From the NCBI GenBank assembly GCA_930633525.1, contig CAKNFP010000001.1:1900001-1964000 (forward strand): 64,000 nt of DNA, given 5' to 3'. The notes beneath the pieces are model-generated. The model was not told the origin of the DNA. It ran no database searches and worked only from the letters and a program-made list of their open reading frames with translations. Position 1 is the first letter of the stretch. Each line of letters starts with the position of its first letter. Source of the stretch: Hyphomicrobiales bacterium (GTDB lineage Bacteria > Pseudomonadota > Alphaproteobacteria > Rhizobiales > Beijerinckiaceae). This document shows positions 19,348-27,748 of the stretch, piece after piece. The position numbers and the translations under genes were made by a program.

Positions 19348-20100
19348 TTACTCGCCGGAGAACAACTCCTTCACGGCTGCATCCGCAGCCTCGAAATGCT
19401 GGCTCATGGCATCGAAGGCCGCATTCGCATCCCCTGCCTTGATGGCGTTGAAGATGCGGACATGGCGCTCGTAGGTCTCGCGCCATTCCGCAGGTCCCCG
19501 GTTTCCTCGGGAATTGAAGATCTCCATGATCTCCGAGATGATCGGCCGGAGCGCGCGAATCTGGAACTTCAGGAGGCGGTTGCCCGACATGGTGCCGACC
19601 GCCTCATGAAAATCGAGATCCGCCTCGATCCAGGATGGCACGTCCCCAAGGCTCTCCTCCATGCGCGCAAGGATCGCGGCGAGATTGGCGAGTTCGGCCT
19701 CGCTGCGCGCCTTTGCTGCGAGCCGCGTCGTCGGTGGCTCGAGGATCCGGCGGAGTTCGATGGCCTCGTTGATGCCGGTCGCGCTGCCGCGCACGGCGAA
19801 GCGAAAGAAGCGGCCCAGCGGCTCGGCATCGAGATCGCGGATACGTGTGACCTTGCCTTGCTGGATATGCACGACACCCATGGCGGCGAGTTCACGGATC
19901 GCCTCGCGTGCCACCTGCTTGCTCACTCCGAATGACGCGGCGATCCGCCCCTCCGAAGGCAGGGCATCGCCCGGCTTCAGCCGTCCGTCCAGAATGGCCT
20001 GTGTCAGCTTCTCGATGACCGCTTCGCCAAGTCGCACCGGCGCAACGTCTTCAGCGCCGAGCAAAACATCGAGCGGGTCGATGTCGAGCGTTCCGTTCAA
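19348..20100 (-). CDS. FadR-subfamily GntR transcriptional regulator
   Basis: 250 residues from a TTG at 20100 with AAGGGA six bases upstream; the frame stays open to 20223, but the extra 41 residues are basic and non-conserved. The N-terminal winged helix reads AVIEKLTQAILDGRLKPGDA, then LPSEGRIAASFGVSKQVARE; the C-terminal helical FCD domain carries D-x3-H (DLDFHEAVG) and later His residues for metal or ligand binding. It sits between the two arms of the sugar-acid cluster and probably represses both until the substrate or an intermediate is bound. Confidence 0.92.
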   Translation of the reverse strand: MNGTLDIDPLDVLLGAEDVAPVRLGEAVIEKLTQAILDGRLKPGDALPSEGRIAASFGVSKQVAREAIRELAAMGVVHIQQGKVTRIRDLDAEPLGRFFRFAVRGSATGINEAIELRRILEPPTTRLAAKARSEAELANLAAILARMEESLGDVPSWIEADLDFHEAVGTMSGNRLLKFQIRALRPIISEIMEIFNSRGNRGPAEWRETYERHVRIFNAIKAGDANAAFDAMSQHFEAADAAVKELFSGE

Positions 20101-20233
20101 TCCAGATCCCTTTTTAACATGATGTCTTCGGCGGCGGGTCGTGCGCCGCCTTTGCTTGATCAAGGTCCGCCACTGCCGATCGCGGCGGCCCATGAGAGGA
20201 CTATGACAAAGTTGATCCGGCATTGCAACTATC

Positions 20234-20252
20234 CAACTTAGCGGATAAGTTG
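20234..20252. promoter_or_regulatory. Candidate operator of the GntR regulator
   Basis: A perfect inverted repeat, CAACTTA-GCGGA-TAAGTTG, lies between the divergent regulator and enolase-superfamily genes. A TTGCAA at 20224 and TAAGTT at 20246 are spaced like weak -35 and -10 boxes, so binding would block transcription of the plus-strand operon. A further CAACT half-site lies at 20226. The repeat is seen directly; the regulator assignment is inference. Confidence 0.5.
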
Positions 20253-20281
20253 CTAGGCAAATATCGCACAGGGAGGAAGGC

Positions 20282-21466
20282 GTGAGTGATCAAGAACGCT
20301 TGTCATCTGCCAGCCGGGCTTTAGCCGAGGCGGAGATGGACAACGCGGGCGCCGTGATTCGACGCGTGACGGCTCATCCGCTGCGGGCGATCCTGCCCAA
20401 GGCTCAGCGTACGTCCCAGGGCGACTATCCCTCGGTAGAAATCCTGGTGGTCGAAGTGGAGACCGCTGATGGCCTCATCGGCATCGGCGAGGGGCTGGCG
20501 CGCCGTGGTGCCAAGGGCTATGCGGCGCTCGTCGAGGAGGCTCTTGTGCCGCGCCTTCTGGGGCAGGATTCGAGCCATCGCCGCGCGCTATGGCAACGCA
20601 TGCGCAATGCCCTGACCGGGCGTCCGGGCGGTCAATTGGTGGAGGCGCTATCGGCCGTCGACATCGCCTTGTGGGATCTCGCCGGCAAGCGTGCGGGTGA
20701 GCCGATCCACCGCCTGCTCGGCGGCATGGGGCGCGGCCATGTGCCGGCCTATGCCTCGTCCATCAACTGGCTCGACGACGCGACCGTCGAGGCGGAGATC
20801 GCATCGGCGCTGGCCTCGGGCTTCCGCGAGATCAAGGTCAAGCTCGGCCGCCCCGTCCCGGCGGCCATCGCGCGCGCCAAGCTCGCGCGCCGCCTCGCGG
20901 GTGACGACATCACCCTCTATGTCGATGCCAACTGGGCCTATGACGTGGACGATGCCATGCGTGTCGGCCGCGCGCTCGCCGATCTTGGCTATGATCTCTT
21001 CGAGGAGCCGATCGCTCCCCACGACCGGGCGGGCTATCGCCGTCTCGCCCAGCACCTGCCCATACGGCTTGCGGCAGGCGAGAGCGACTATGTCGGCAGC
21101 GAGGCGCTGCAACTGCTGGAGGACCGCTCCCTGGGCCTCATCCAGCCGGATGTGACACGCTCGGGTGGCATCACCGAAACCTGGCGAATTACCGAACTCG
21201 CCGCCGCCTATCACACGGCCTATGCGCCGCATGTGGGGTGGTCGGGCGCAATCTGCGTGGCGGCCAGCCTGCATCTGGCCGCGGCGGCCGAGACGACGCG
21301 CACCTTCGAGTGCATGGTCTATGACAATCCCCTGCGGGATGAGCTCTGCGCGCCTGTCGTCGGCGGGCATACGCAGATCGTCGACGGTGGCGTCGCGATA
21401 CCGCAAGGGCCGGGTCTCGGGGTGACGCTCGACTATGACGTCCTCGCCCGCCACCGCATCGCTTGA
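20282..21466 (+). CDS. Mandelate racemase/muconate lactonizing enzyme family (probable sugar-acid dehydratase or racemase)
   Basis: 394 residues from a GTG at 20282 with GGGAGGAAGG before it. Enolase superfamily: a capping domain, then the barrel with the K-x-K pair K185/K187, metal ligands D215 (VDANW), E241 (FEEP) and E267 (GES), and a barrel-end histidine H317 in APHVGWSG. A KxK and a His on opposite sides suit proton abstraction from either face of a carboxylate substrate. It leads the plus-strand operon with two permeases, so it probably acts on the imported acid. The family alone does not reveal dehydration versus racemisation. Confidence 0.9.
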   Translation: MSDQERLSSASRALAEAEMDNAGAVIRRVTAHPLRAILPKAQRTSQGDYPSVEILVVEVETADGLIGIGEGLARRGAKGYAALVEEALVPRLLGQDSSHRRALWQRMRNALTGRPGGQLVEALSAVDIALWDLAGKRAGEPIHRLLGGMGRGHVPAYASSINWLDDATVEAEIASALASGFREIKVKLGRPVPAAIARAKLARRLAGDDITLYVDANWAYDVDDAMRVGRALADLGYDLFEEPIAPHDRAGYRRLAQHLPIRLAAGESDYVGSEALQLLEDRSLGLIQPDVTRSGGITETWRITELAAAYHTAYAPHVGWSGAICVAASLHLAAAAETTRTFECMVYDNPLRDELCAPVVGGHTQIVDGGVAIPQGPGLGVTLDYDVLARHRIA

Positions 21467-21473
21467 GGGCCTG

Positions 21474-22355
21474 ATGGAACAACGCTCACCGCTTCTTCCC
21501 GCCCTCGGCTTCATCGCTCCCGTCCAGCTCTTCGTCGGCGTCATCATCTTCATCCCGGCGCTCTACGTGTTCTGGCTCAGCCTGACGGAATCGTCCTTTG
21601 GCCAGGCGCCTGTCTTCGTCGGTCTTGCCAACTACGGCCGCGTCCTGGCGGATGCCTATTTCTGGAAGGCGCTCGCCAATACGGTGATCGTCGTCCTGAT
21701 CGTCGTGCATGTGGAGCTTCTGCTGGGGCTCGGCATGGCGCTTCTGTTCGCGAGCGGCGTACCATTCCGGCCGCTGCTGCTGGCCGCCGTGCTTGCCCCC
21801 TATGCGGTCAGCGAAGTTTCGGCCGTCGTGATGTGGCGCTTCCTGTTCGATCCGGAGGTCGGCTTCGCCACGCAAGCTTTGACCGCCCTCGGTTTGCCGC
21901 CGCTGGAATGGGCCGTGGTGCCATGGCAGGGGCTGCTACTCGTCTCGCTGCTCAGCATCTGGCTGCATCTGCCCTTCACCTTCGTGATCCTCTACGCGGC
22001 GCGGCTCGCCATCCCCGGCGAACTCTACGAGGCTGCGCAGATGGACGGCGCGAGCCATTTTGCACGGTTCCGCCGGGTCACCTTGCCGCTGCTCGTGCCG
22101 GCGATGCTGATCGCCATGCTGTTCCGCTACATCTTCGCCTTCCGCCTATTCTCGGAGGTGTGGCTGCTCACAGGCGGTGGCCCGGCGCGCCAGACCGAAG
22201 TGCTCGCGGTCTATCTCTATCTCGAGGCCTTCCGCTACAACGCCTTCGGCGACGCGGCCGCGACCGGCTGGCTACTCGTGGTGGCTTCCCTCGTCCTGGC
22301 GCTCTGGTATCTCCGGCGCCTCTACAAGGAGATGTTTGCGACCTATGCGCCGTAA
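21474..22355 (+). CDS. Sugar-type ABC transporter permease (MalF/UgpA type)
   Basis: 293 residues from the ATG at 21474 (GAGGG four bases upstream); a longer start at 21435 would overlap the preceding gene. Six membrane segments and the EAA loop (LYEAAQMDGASHFARFRRV) are visible. It is the first subunit of a carbohydrate-family (CUT1) membrane channel and pairs with the next gene, whose start it overlaps by 11 bp. It is expected to work with one or both twin-arginine binding proteins of the divergent operon. No ATPase gene accompanies it. Confidence 0.93.
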   Translation: MEQRSPLLPALGFIAPVQLFVGVIIFIPALYVFWLSLTESSFGQAPVFVGLANYGRVLADAYFWKALANTVIVVLIVVHVELLLGLGMALLFASGVPFRPLLLAAVLAPYAVSEVSAVVMWRFLFDPEVGFATQALTALGLPPLEWAVVPWQGLLLVSLLSIWLHLPFTFVILYAARLAIPGELYEAAQMDGASHFARFRRVTLPLLVPAMLIAMLFRYIFAFRLFSEVWLLTGGGPARQTEVLAVYLYLEAFRYNAFGDAAATGWLLVVASLVLALWYLRRLYKEMFATYAP

Positions 22356-23175
22356 CCCGCTCCTCATGGCCCTCAAGGGCATCGCCATCCTGGTCGTGCT
22401 GGCCTGGTCGCTCATCCCGATCGCGATGATCATGCTGTCATCGTTCAAGACGGATCGCGATATCTTCGCCGTGCCACCGCGTCTCGCCTTCCAACCGACA
22501 TGGGCAAATTATGTAGCCTTATGGGAGCGTTGGGGGGATTTCTTCCATGGCCTCGTTAACAGCCTCATCGTGACTGCCGGCGCCACCCTCGTCGCGGTGC
22601 TGGCGAGCGCGGTGGCCGGTTACGCCTATTCCCGCTTCCGTCACAAAGTGCTGGCGGGCTCGGCTTTCTTCCTCATTTTCATCCGCCTCATCCCGCCCAT
22701 CGTCATCACGCTTCCGCTATTCCCGGCGGTGAACTGGCTCGGGCTGAACGACACCCATTTCATCCTGATCATCCTCTACGCCACTTTCTTCGTGTCGCTC
22801 GGCACGCTGGTCATGCGCACCTTCATCGACCAGATCCCGAAGGAGATCGACGAGGCGGCTCATCTCGATGGTGCGAGCCGGTTGCAGGTGCTCTACAAGC
22901 TGATCCTGCCGTTGTCCGCCCAAGGCATGGTCGCGGTCGCGGTTTTCGTGATCGTCTATGCCTGGAACGAATTCCTGTTCGCCTTCATCTTCACCACGAC
23001 GCGTGCAAAGACCGCGCCTCTCGTACTCTCGGAAATGATCGGCGCGGTCGAGGGCGTCGAATGGGGCGTCCTGTTCGCCGCCTCGACCGTCCAGCTTCTG
23101 CCCGTGCTCATCTTTGTCGTGCTTGCCCAGAAACATCTCGTCGCTGGCCTGACGGCCGGTTCGACAAAAGGCTAG
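22345..23175 (+). CDS. Sugar-type ABC transporter permease (MalG/UgpE type)
   Basis: 276 residues from the ATG at 22345, inside the end of the preceding permease gene. Six membrane segments; EAA loop IDEAAHLDGASRLQVLYKL; the usual WNEFLFAF segment of MalG-type subunits near the end. It completes the heterodimeric channel. A gap of about 120 bp separates it from the next gene of the operon. Confidence 0.93.
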   Translation: MRRNPLLMALKGIAILVVLAWSLIPIAMIMLSSFKTDRDIFAVPPRLAFQPTWANYVALWERWGDFFHGLVNSLIVTAGATLVAVLASAVAGYAYSRFRHKVLAGSAFFLIFIRLIPPIVITLPLFPAVNWLGLNDTHFILIILYATFFVSLGTLVMRTFIDQIPKEIDEAAHLDGASRLQVLYKLILPLSAQGMVAVAVFVIVYAWNEFLFAFIFTTTRAKTAPLVLSEMIGAVEGVEWGVLFAASTVQLLPVLIFVVLAQKHLVAGLTAGSTKG

Positions 23176-23294
23176 GGCATCGGCCCGAAAAGTGGAACGC
23201 GGTTTTCGGGCAAAGCCGATGCATGAAGAGAGCTAGAGCAGCGGCAACGCTCACGAGGAAACCCAGAGGAAACAATGTCCGAAGGATCACATCC

Positions 23295-24188
23295 ATGACC
23301 GATATCGCCGGGAACGACCTCAGGCGGGCCATACAATTGGCCAATCCGGCGCTGAGCCGCTTCGATCCCTTGCCCCGGATCATCACTTTTGACGACTTCG
23401 ACAGGGGCTTCTACGGATGGACGCAGCTCGTCGGCAACTATGAGGAAGACCTCGACAGCATGCTGCCCGGCTATGCGCAGCATCTGTCGCCCATGCTGTC
23501 GACCCTGCCGCATTGGGATGCGGGCTCGCATGGCAGCTTCGACGGCAGCTATGCGCTGAAGATCGCCACGCAACCCAGGCGCGGCGCGCAGAACGTCGCC
23601 ATCAAGCGGTTGACCTTCCGCCATGCGGGACCCATCCGCATCGAGGCCTATGTCACGTTCAAGCCGGAGGCGAGCGAACTCAAGCTGTCCGAGGCGGACG
23701 TGCGGTCCTTCGGCTTTCTTTATGATCTTCAGGTCGGCGACGGAGCGGGCGAGGGTGGCGAGCGGGTGATGCCGCATCTGCGCTTCCTCAACGCTCTCGA
23801 CGGCAAGCACGTCCAGCGCTGGCAGTTCAAGCCGCAGACCACAGCCTTCAAGCCCATCGGTCACGACGACAAGACGGTCAGCCATTATCACCTGGCGCCG
23901 GAGGGGTGGGTCGACCTGCCGGGCGGTGAGCAGCGCCTCTGCTACAACGAAATCCCGACCAAGGTGAACTGGACCTATCTGTGTCTGGATTTCGATCTGG
24001 CGACCATGCAATGCACCGGTTTCCGCTGCAATGACAGGGTGTTCGATGTGTCCGGCTACGAGCCCATCCGCATCCCGGCCATGAAGAACCTCTGGTGCAT
24101 GCTGAATCTGGCGTTCTTCGCCGAGACCGACACCGACAAGCGGGCTTTCCTCTATGTCGATAGTGTCTGCCTGTCGGGAGACTTCTGA
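23295..24188 (+). CDS. Conserved-looking protein of unknown function in the sugar-acid cluster
   Basis: 297 residues from the ATG at 23295 (AGGAT nine bases upstream); the frame is open further upstream, but that part overlaps the permease gene. No signal peptide or membrane segment is visible, so it is probably cytosolic. The sequence is rich in aromatic residues and alternating strands (FDDFDRGFYGWTQLVGNYEE, SHGSFDGSYALKIATQ, RVFDVSGYEPIRIP), which suggests a beta-sandwich or lectin-like fold, but I recognise no catalytic motif. Its TGA overlaps the ATG of the next small gene by one base, so the two products are probably made together. Confidence 0.8.
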   Translation: MTDIAGNDLRRAIQLANPALSRFDPLPRIITFDDFDRGFYGWTQLVGNYEEDLDSMLPGYAQHLSPMLSTLPHWDAGSHGSFDGSYALKIATQPRRGAQNVAIKRLTFRHAGPIRIEAYVTFKPEASELKLSEADVRSFGFLYDLQVGDGAGEGGERVMPHLRFLNALDGKHVQRWQFKPQTTAFKPIGHDDKTVSHYHLAPEGWVDLPGGEQRLCYNEIPTKVNWTYLCLDFDLATMQCTGFRCNDRVFDVSGYEPIRIPAMKNLWCMLNLAFFAETDTDKRAFLYVDSVCLSGDF

Positions 24189-24523
24189 TGCTGCGTGAAA
24201 GCTTTGCCGCCATCGTGGCGCGGAATGAAACCTGGACGGGCAAGCACGCGACGGAGCCCTACGAGGCCGGCTGGGCCAACGAGGCTGTCGTTTTCGTGCG
24301 GGCCTTGAAGCCCGTCACCGGCAAGCCGGGCCGGGCCCGGGTCGAGATCTCGCCGGACGGCATGCGCTGGGCGCCCGAGGGCACGGAATTTGATCTGCCG
24401 ACCGAGAAGGACGGCATCGGCTTTGCCCGCATCGAGCGCTTCGGTACCTGGCTTCGTGTCACCGCCGACGTGCCGGACGGCGCGGCGATCACGGTGCTGG
24501 TGACGCTGCATCTGAAGGCGTGA
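24188..24523 (+). CDS. Small protein of unknown function, partner of the preceding gene
   Basis: 111 residues; the ATG shares a base with the preceding stop (TGATG). Soluble, with no signal peptide. The text (RVEISPDGMRWAPEGTEFDL, then FGTWLRVTADVPDG) reads like a compact all-beta domain similar in style to discoidin/carbohydrate-binding modules, but this is an impression and not a match. It is the last gene of the plus-strand arm of the sugar-acid cluster; the coupling to the 297-residue protein suggests a complex or a split function. Confidence 0.75.
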   Translation: MLRESFAAIVARNETWTGKHATEPYEAGWANEAVVFVRALKPVTGKPGRARVEISPDGMRWAPEGTEFDLPTEKDGIGFARIERFGTWLRVTADVPDGAAITVLVTLHLKA

Positions 24524-24560
24524 GGGCGGCACTTAAGGGCGCTGACGATTATTGACCCGT

Positions 24561-24597
24561 CATTCCCGGCGGCCGGTGAAACCGGCCGCCGGGAATG
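24561..24597. repeat. Perfect 17-bp palindrome with 3-nt loop (REP-like)
   Basis: CATTCCCGGCGGCCGGT, then GAA, then its exact reverse complement. It follows the sugar-acid cluster by 37 bp. There is no T tract after either arm, so it looks more like a dispersed intergenic palindrome of the rhizobial type than a simple terminator, though it would fold strongly in RNA and could protect the transcript end. Confidence 0.75.
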
Positions 24598-24648
24598 GAA
24601 TCCAAAGGGCCAGGCTCGCGCTTCGTGAATCCCCTTCCGGGGCTGCTT

Positions 24649-24672
24649 ACAACACGGCTGCTGCCGTGTTGT
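24649..24672. repeat. 10-bp inverted repeat with 4-nt loop
   Basis: ACAACACGGC-TGCT-GCCGTGTTGT, 52 bp after the larger palindrome. It may be part of the same intergenic element or a terminator for the upstream operon. No T tract follows. Confidence 0.6.
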
Positions 24673-24814
24673 TCATGAAAGGCCAAGTCAGCAACAGCCG
24701 GCTTGGGCAACCCGCCGGGGATGACATGCCGACCTTCCTGATGTGCTTTCTCTTGGTCCTTGCCGAGAAGGAGACCGCTTTTTCTCTCTCCCCAACCGCG
24801 CCGTGATCAGCTAA

Positions 24815-24838
24815 CGATGTATCCATTGAGATATTTCG
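24815..24838. promoter_or_regulatory. Possible ModE-type site upstream of modA
   Basis: CGA-N2-TAT-N8-ATA-N2-TCG is an imperfect, A+T-rich dyad 24 bp before the modA start, reminiscent of the dyad bound by ModE. A ModE-like regulator is encoded at 27749-28183. The match to the E. coli consensus is loose. Confidence 0.3.
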
Positions 24839-24861
24839 ATAGCGAGGCAGGGGAGCCGACA

Positions 24862-25683
24862 ATGGTCGATCAACTTTATGTCCGGGGCCGGTTGGCTCGC
24901 ATGGCGCGTTTCACCGGCGCGGTCGCCGTGGCGGCGCTTGTCAGCTTTGGCAGCATGGCTGGCGCGCAGGCCAAGGATCCCGTCGTGTTCGCGGCGGCAA
25001 GCCTCAAGAACGCGCTCGACGCCATCAACGCCCAGTGGAAGGGCGAGGCTTCCAAGCAGGCAACCGTTTCCTATGCGGCGAGCTCGGCGCTTGCCAAGCA
25101 GATCGAATCCGGCGCGCCGGCTGACATCTTCATGTCGGCGGATCTCGACTGGATGGACTATCTGGCCAAGAAGAATCTCATCAAGCCGGATACGCGCGTA
25201 ACGCTTCTCGGCAACCGCATCGTGCTGATCGCGCCTAAGGACAGCCCGGTCAAGGTCGAGATCGGGCAGGGCTTCGATCTCGCCAAGGCGTTGGGTGATG
25301 GGCGGCTCGCCATGGGCGATACGGCCTCGGTGCCCGCCGGCAAGTATGGCAAGGCCGCGCTGGAGAAGCTCGGGGCCTGGGCCGGCGTGGAAAAGAAGGT
25401 CGCGCAGGCGGAAAGCGTGCGCGCGGCGCTCCTTCTGGTCTCCCGCGGAGAGGCACCGCTCGGCATCGTCTATGCCACCGACGCCGCCGCCGATCCGCAA
25501 GTCAAGATCGTCGGTACGTTCCCGGAAAGCTCCCATCCGCCAATTCTTTACCCGATTGCGCTGACAAAAGACTCGAGCAATCTGGAAGCGGCGGAGTTCC
25601 TTGCCTACCTGCAGTCGTCGAAGGCCAAGCCCCTCTTCGAGAAGGAAGGCTTTACGGTGATGGGCAAGTCCGCGACGCAGTAG
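24862..25683 (+). CDS. modA: Molybdate-binding periplasmic protein ModA
   Basis: 273 residues from the ATG at 24862 (GGGGAG six bases upstream); earlier in-frame codons lie in the leader. Signal peptide at about 1-36 ending near AGAQA. The mature protein begins VVFAAASLKNALDAI, the ModA hallmark in which Ser/Ala-rich loops bind the oxyanion. Other family segments: SYAASSALAKQIESGAPAD, DTASVPAGKYGKAALEK and GIVYATDAAADP. Role: captures molybdate (and tungstate) for ModBC. It is the first gene of modABC, separated from modB by a 211-bp gap holding a palindrome. Confidence 0.96.
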   Translation: MVDQLYVRGRLARMARFTGAVAVAALVSFGSMAGAQAKDPVVFAAASLKNALDAINAQWKGEASKQATVSYAASSALAKQIESGAPADIFMSADLDWMDYLAKKNLIKPDTRVTLLGNRIVLIAPKDSPVKVEIGQGFDLAKALGDGRLAMGDTASVPAGKYGKAALEKLGAWAGVEKKVAQAESVRAALLLVSRGEAPLGIVYATDAAADPQVKIVGTFPESSHPPILYPIALTKDSSNLEAAEFLAYLQSSKAKPLFEKEGFTVMGKSATQ

Positions 25684-25725
25684 GCGCAATATCTGGTCGT
25701 GCGCTCCCGACAGAGCTCCCCAGTC

Positions 25726-25748
25726 ATGGCCGGGCTTGTCCCGGCCAT
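25726..25748. repeat. Intergenic palindrome between modA and modB
   Basis: ATGGCCGGG-CTTGT-CCCGGCCAT, a perfect 9-bp stem with a 5-nt loop. This text is a familiar dispersed intergenic repeat of rhizobial genomes. Lying inside the mod operon, it could attenuate modBC relative to modA or stabilise the modA message. Confidence 0.7.
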
Positions 25749-25894
25749 CCCGGTGAGTGAGAGCATCATACTTTGCCAGTGGGTATCCCCGGCGCACGGG
25801 CGAGGATAACGGCTGGGGAAGGATGATGGACGGGGCCTTTCAGATAATGTCCAGTGGCCTGTCCACCTGTCCAAACCAAACACGGCTTCAATGA

Positions 25895-26596
25895 ATGTCC
25901 TGGCTTGAGCTAAGCCCTGCGGAATGGACGGCGGTCCATCTCAGCCTGAAGGTGTCCTTCTGGGCGATGATCGCCAGCCTGCCGCTCGGGATCATCGTCG
26001 CGCTCCTGCTCGCGCGGGGCCGCTTCTGGGGGCATTCGCTGCTCAACGGCATCGTGCATCTGCCGCTGGTGCTGCCGCCTGTCGTCACCGGCTTCATTCT
26101 GCTGATCCTGTTCGGACGCCGGGGGCCGATCGGCGCTTTTCTCGACCAGTATTTCGGCATCGTTTTCTCCTTCCGCTGGACGGGGGCGGCCTTGGCCTGC
26201 GCGGTGATGGCCTTCCCGCTGCTGGTGCGCTCCATCCGCCTGTCGATCGAGGCCGTCGATACCAGGCTGGAGGTCGCGGCCGGCACACTTGGCGCCAACC
26301 CGGTCTGGGTGTTTCTAACGGTGACATTGCCGCTGATCCTGCCCGGCATCATTGCCGGCATGGTCATCGCCTTCGCTAAGGCCATGGGCGAGTTCGGCGC
26401 GACGATCACCTTCGTGTCGAACATCCCCGGCGAGACGCAGACCCTGTCGGCGGCGATCTACACCTTCACGCAAGTGCCCGGCGGCGACACCGGCGCGATG
26501 CGGCTAACCATCGTCGCCGTGGTCATCGCCATGGCAGCGCTCCTCGTATCCGAGCTCCTGGCGCGCGGCGTCGCCCGCCGCATCGCGGCCGCGTGA
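25895..26596 (+). CDS. modB: Molybdate ABC transporter permease ModB
   Basis: 233 residues with five membrane segments; the second ATG of the ATGAATG cluster opens the MSWLELSPAEW start typical of ModB. The ATPase-contact loop is LEVAAGTLGANPVWVFLTVT, followed by the ModB/CysT-like KAMGEFGATITFVSNIPGET. It forms the homodimeric channel for molybdate. No strong ribosome binding site is visible. modC follows after 25 bp. Confidence 0.95.
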   Translation: MSWLELSPAEWTAVHLSLKVSFWAMIASLPLGIIVALLLARGRFWGHSLLNGIVHLPLVLPPVVTGFILLILFGRRGPIGAFLDQYFGIVFSFRWTGAALACAVMAFPLLVRSIRLSIEAVDTRLEVAAGTLGANPVWVFLTVTLPLILPGIIAGMVIAFAKAMGEFGATITFVSNIPGETQTLSAAIYTFTQVPGGDTGAMRLTIVAVVIAMAALLVSELLARGVARRIAAA

Positions 26597-26621
26597 CCGA
26601 TGGCGACATGAATAGCAATCC

Positions 26622-27737
26622 ATGAGCATCGACATCGACGTCACTCACCGGCTCGGCGCTTTCCAACTCGTTGCCCGTTTCAGCGGCGGCGCAGGCGTGA
26701 CCGCGCTGTTCGGCCGCTCGGGCTCGGGCAAGACGTCACTCATCAACATCATTGGCGGCCTGCTGCGGCCGGATCGGGGGCGGGTGGTGATCGACAGCGT
26801 CACGCTCGTCGACACCGATCGCGGCATCTTCGTGCCGAAGCATCGCCGGCGCCTGGGCTATGTTTTCCAGGAGGCGCGCCTCTTTCCGCATATGAGCGTG
26901 CGGGGCAATCTCCTCTATGGGCGCCGCTTCGTACCAGCCGGCGAGCGCCTCGCCATGGAGCCGATCGTCGATATGCTCGGCATCGGCCATCTGCTCGACA
27001 GGCGGCCAGCCGGGCTCTCAGGGGGCGAGAAGCAGCGCGTGGCCATCGGGCGGGCGCTTCTCGCCAGTCCACGGCTTCTCTTGATGGATGAGCCGCTGGC
27101 TGCCCTCGACGAGAGCCGCAAGGGCGAGATCCTGCCCTATATCGAACGCCTGCGTGACGATATGCGCCTGCCGATCGTCTATGTCAGCCATTCCGTCGCC
27201 GAGGTGGCGCGATTGGCGACCACGCTGGTCGTTCTCAATGCCGGCGAGGTGGCGGCGGCGGGGCCGGCGGCCGATGTCATGCAGCGCCTCGATCTTTCCC
27301 CCCTGACAGGCCCGGAAGGCTCAGGCGCGGTGGTCGATGGAACCGTCGCCGCCCAGGACGCGACCTACGGCCTGACCATTGTCGCGACCCACGCCGGTCA
27401 ACTCTTCATCCCGGCTGTCGCAAAGGCTATCGGCGCGCCCGTTCGCCTTCATATCCGCGCGCGCGACGTCATGCTGGCGACGCGGCGGCCCGAGGCACTC
27501 AGCGCGCTCAATCTGATCGAAGGTGTTGTCGCCGAAATCGGCGAGGCCACGGGCGCGGCGGTCGATATCCGGCTCGACTGCCGGGGCGTGCCGATTCTGG
27601 CGCGGTTGACGCGGCGGTCCCTGGAGGGATTGGCGCTGACACCGGGCAAGACGGTTTTCGCGGTGGTGAAGGCGGTTTCGTTTCTGCCCGAGGAGCGCGG
27701 AAAGCAAGGGAGTTCGGCGGCGGATGCCGCCGACTGA
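26622..27737 (+). CDS. modC: Molybdate ABC transporter ATP-binding protein ModC
   Basis: 371 residues. ATPase domain with Walker A GRSGSGKTS (31-39), Q-loop VFQEARLFPH, signature LSGGEKQ (132-138) and Walker B LLLMDEPLAALD (D156, E157), then the switch His in YVSHS. The C-terminal 70 residues form a TOBE/Mop domain (LNLIEGVVAEIG, LTRRSLEGLALTPG) that binds molybdate and can inhibit the transporter when the cell is replete. It is convergent with the ModE-like gene, 11 bp away. Confidence 0.96.
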   Translation: MSIDIDVTHRLGAFQLVARFSGGAGVTALFGRSGSGKTSLINIIGGLLRPDRGRVVIDSVTLVDTDRGIFVPKHRRRLGYVFQEARLFPHMSVRGNLLYGRRFVPAGERLAMEPIVDMLGIGHLLDRRPAGLSGGEKQRVAIGRALLASPRLLLMDEPLAALDESRKGEILPYIERLRDDMRLPIVYVSHSVAEVARLATTLVVLNAGEVAAAGPAADVMQRLDLSPLTGPEGSGAVVDGTVAAQDATYGLTIVATHAGQLFIPAVAKAIGAPVRLHIRARDVMLATRRPEALSALNLIEGVVAEIGEATGAAVDIRLDCRGVPILARLTRRSLEGLALTPGKTVFAVVKAVSFLPEERGKQGSSAADAAD

Positions 27738-27748
27738 GCCTCGCCCCG

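Larger units (their letters stand above)
24524..24861. other. Gene-free stretch upstream of modA with palindromes
   Basis: About 340 bp without a credible gene. It contains two strong palindromes (24561-24597 and 24649-24672), annotated separately, and probably the modA promoter with a possible ModE site near 24815. An 84-codon frame across it is mostly palindrome sequence and is not counted. Confidence 0.6.

Noticed and set aside
24561..24597. Palindrome as an ordinary Rho-independent terminator
   Set aside because: The stem is very strong but no T tract follows on either strand, so it is listed as a repeat instead.
24552..24806. 84-codon frame on the plus strand upstream of modA
   Set aside because: Most of it is palindrome sequence; no ribosome binding site or family resemblance.
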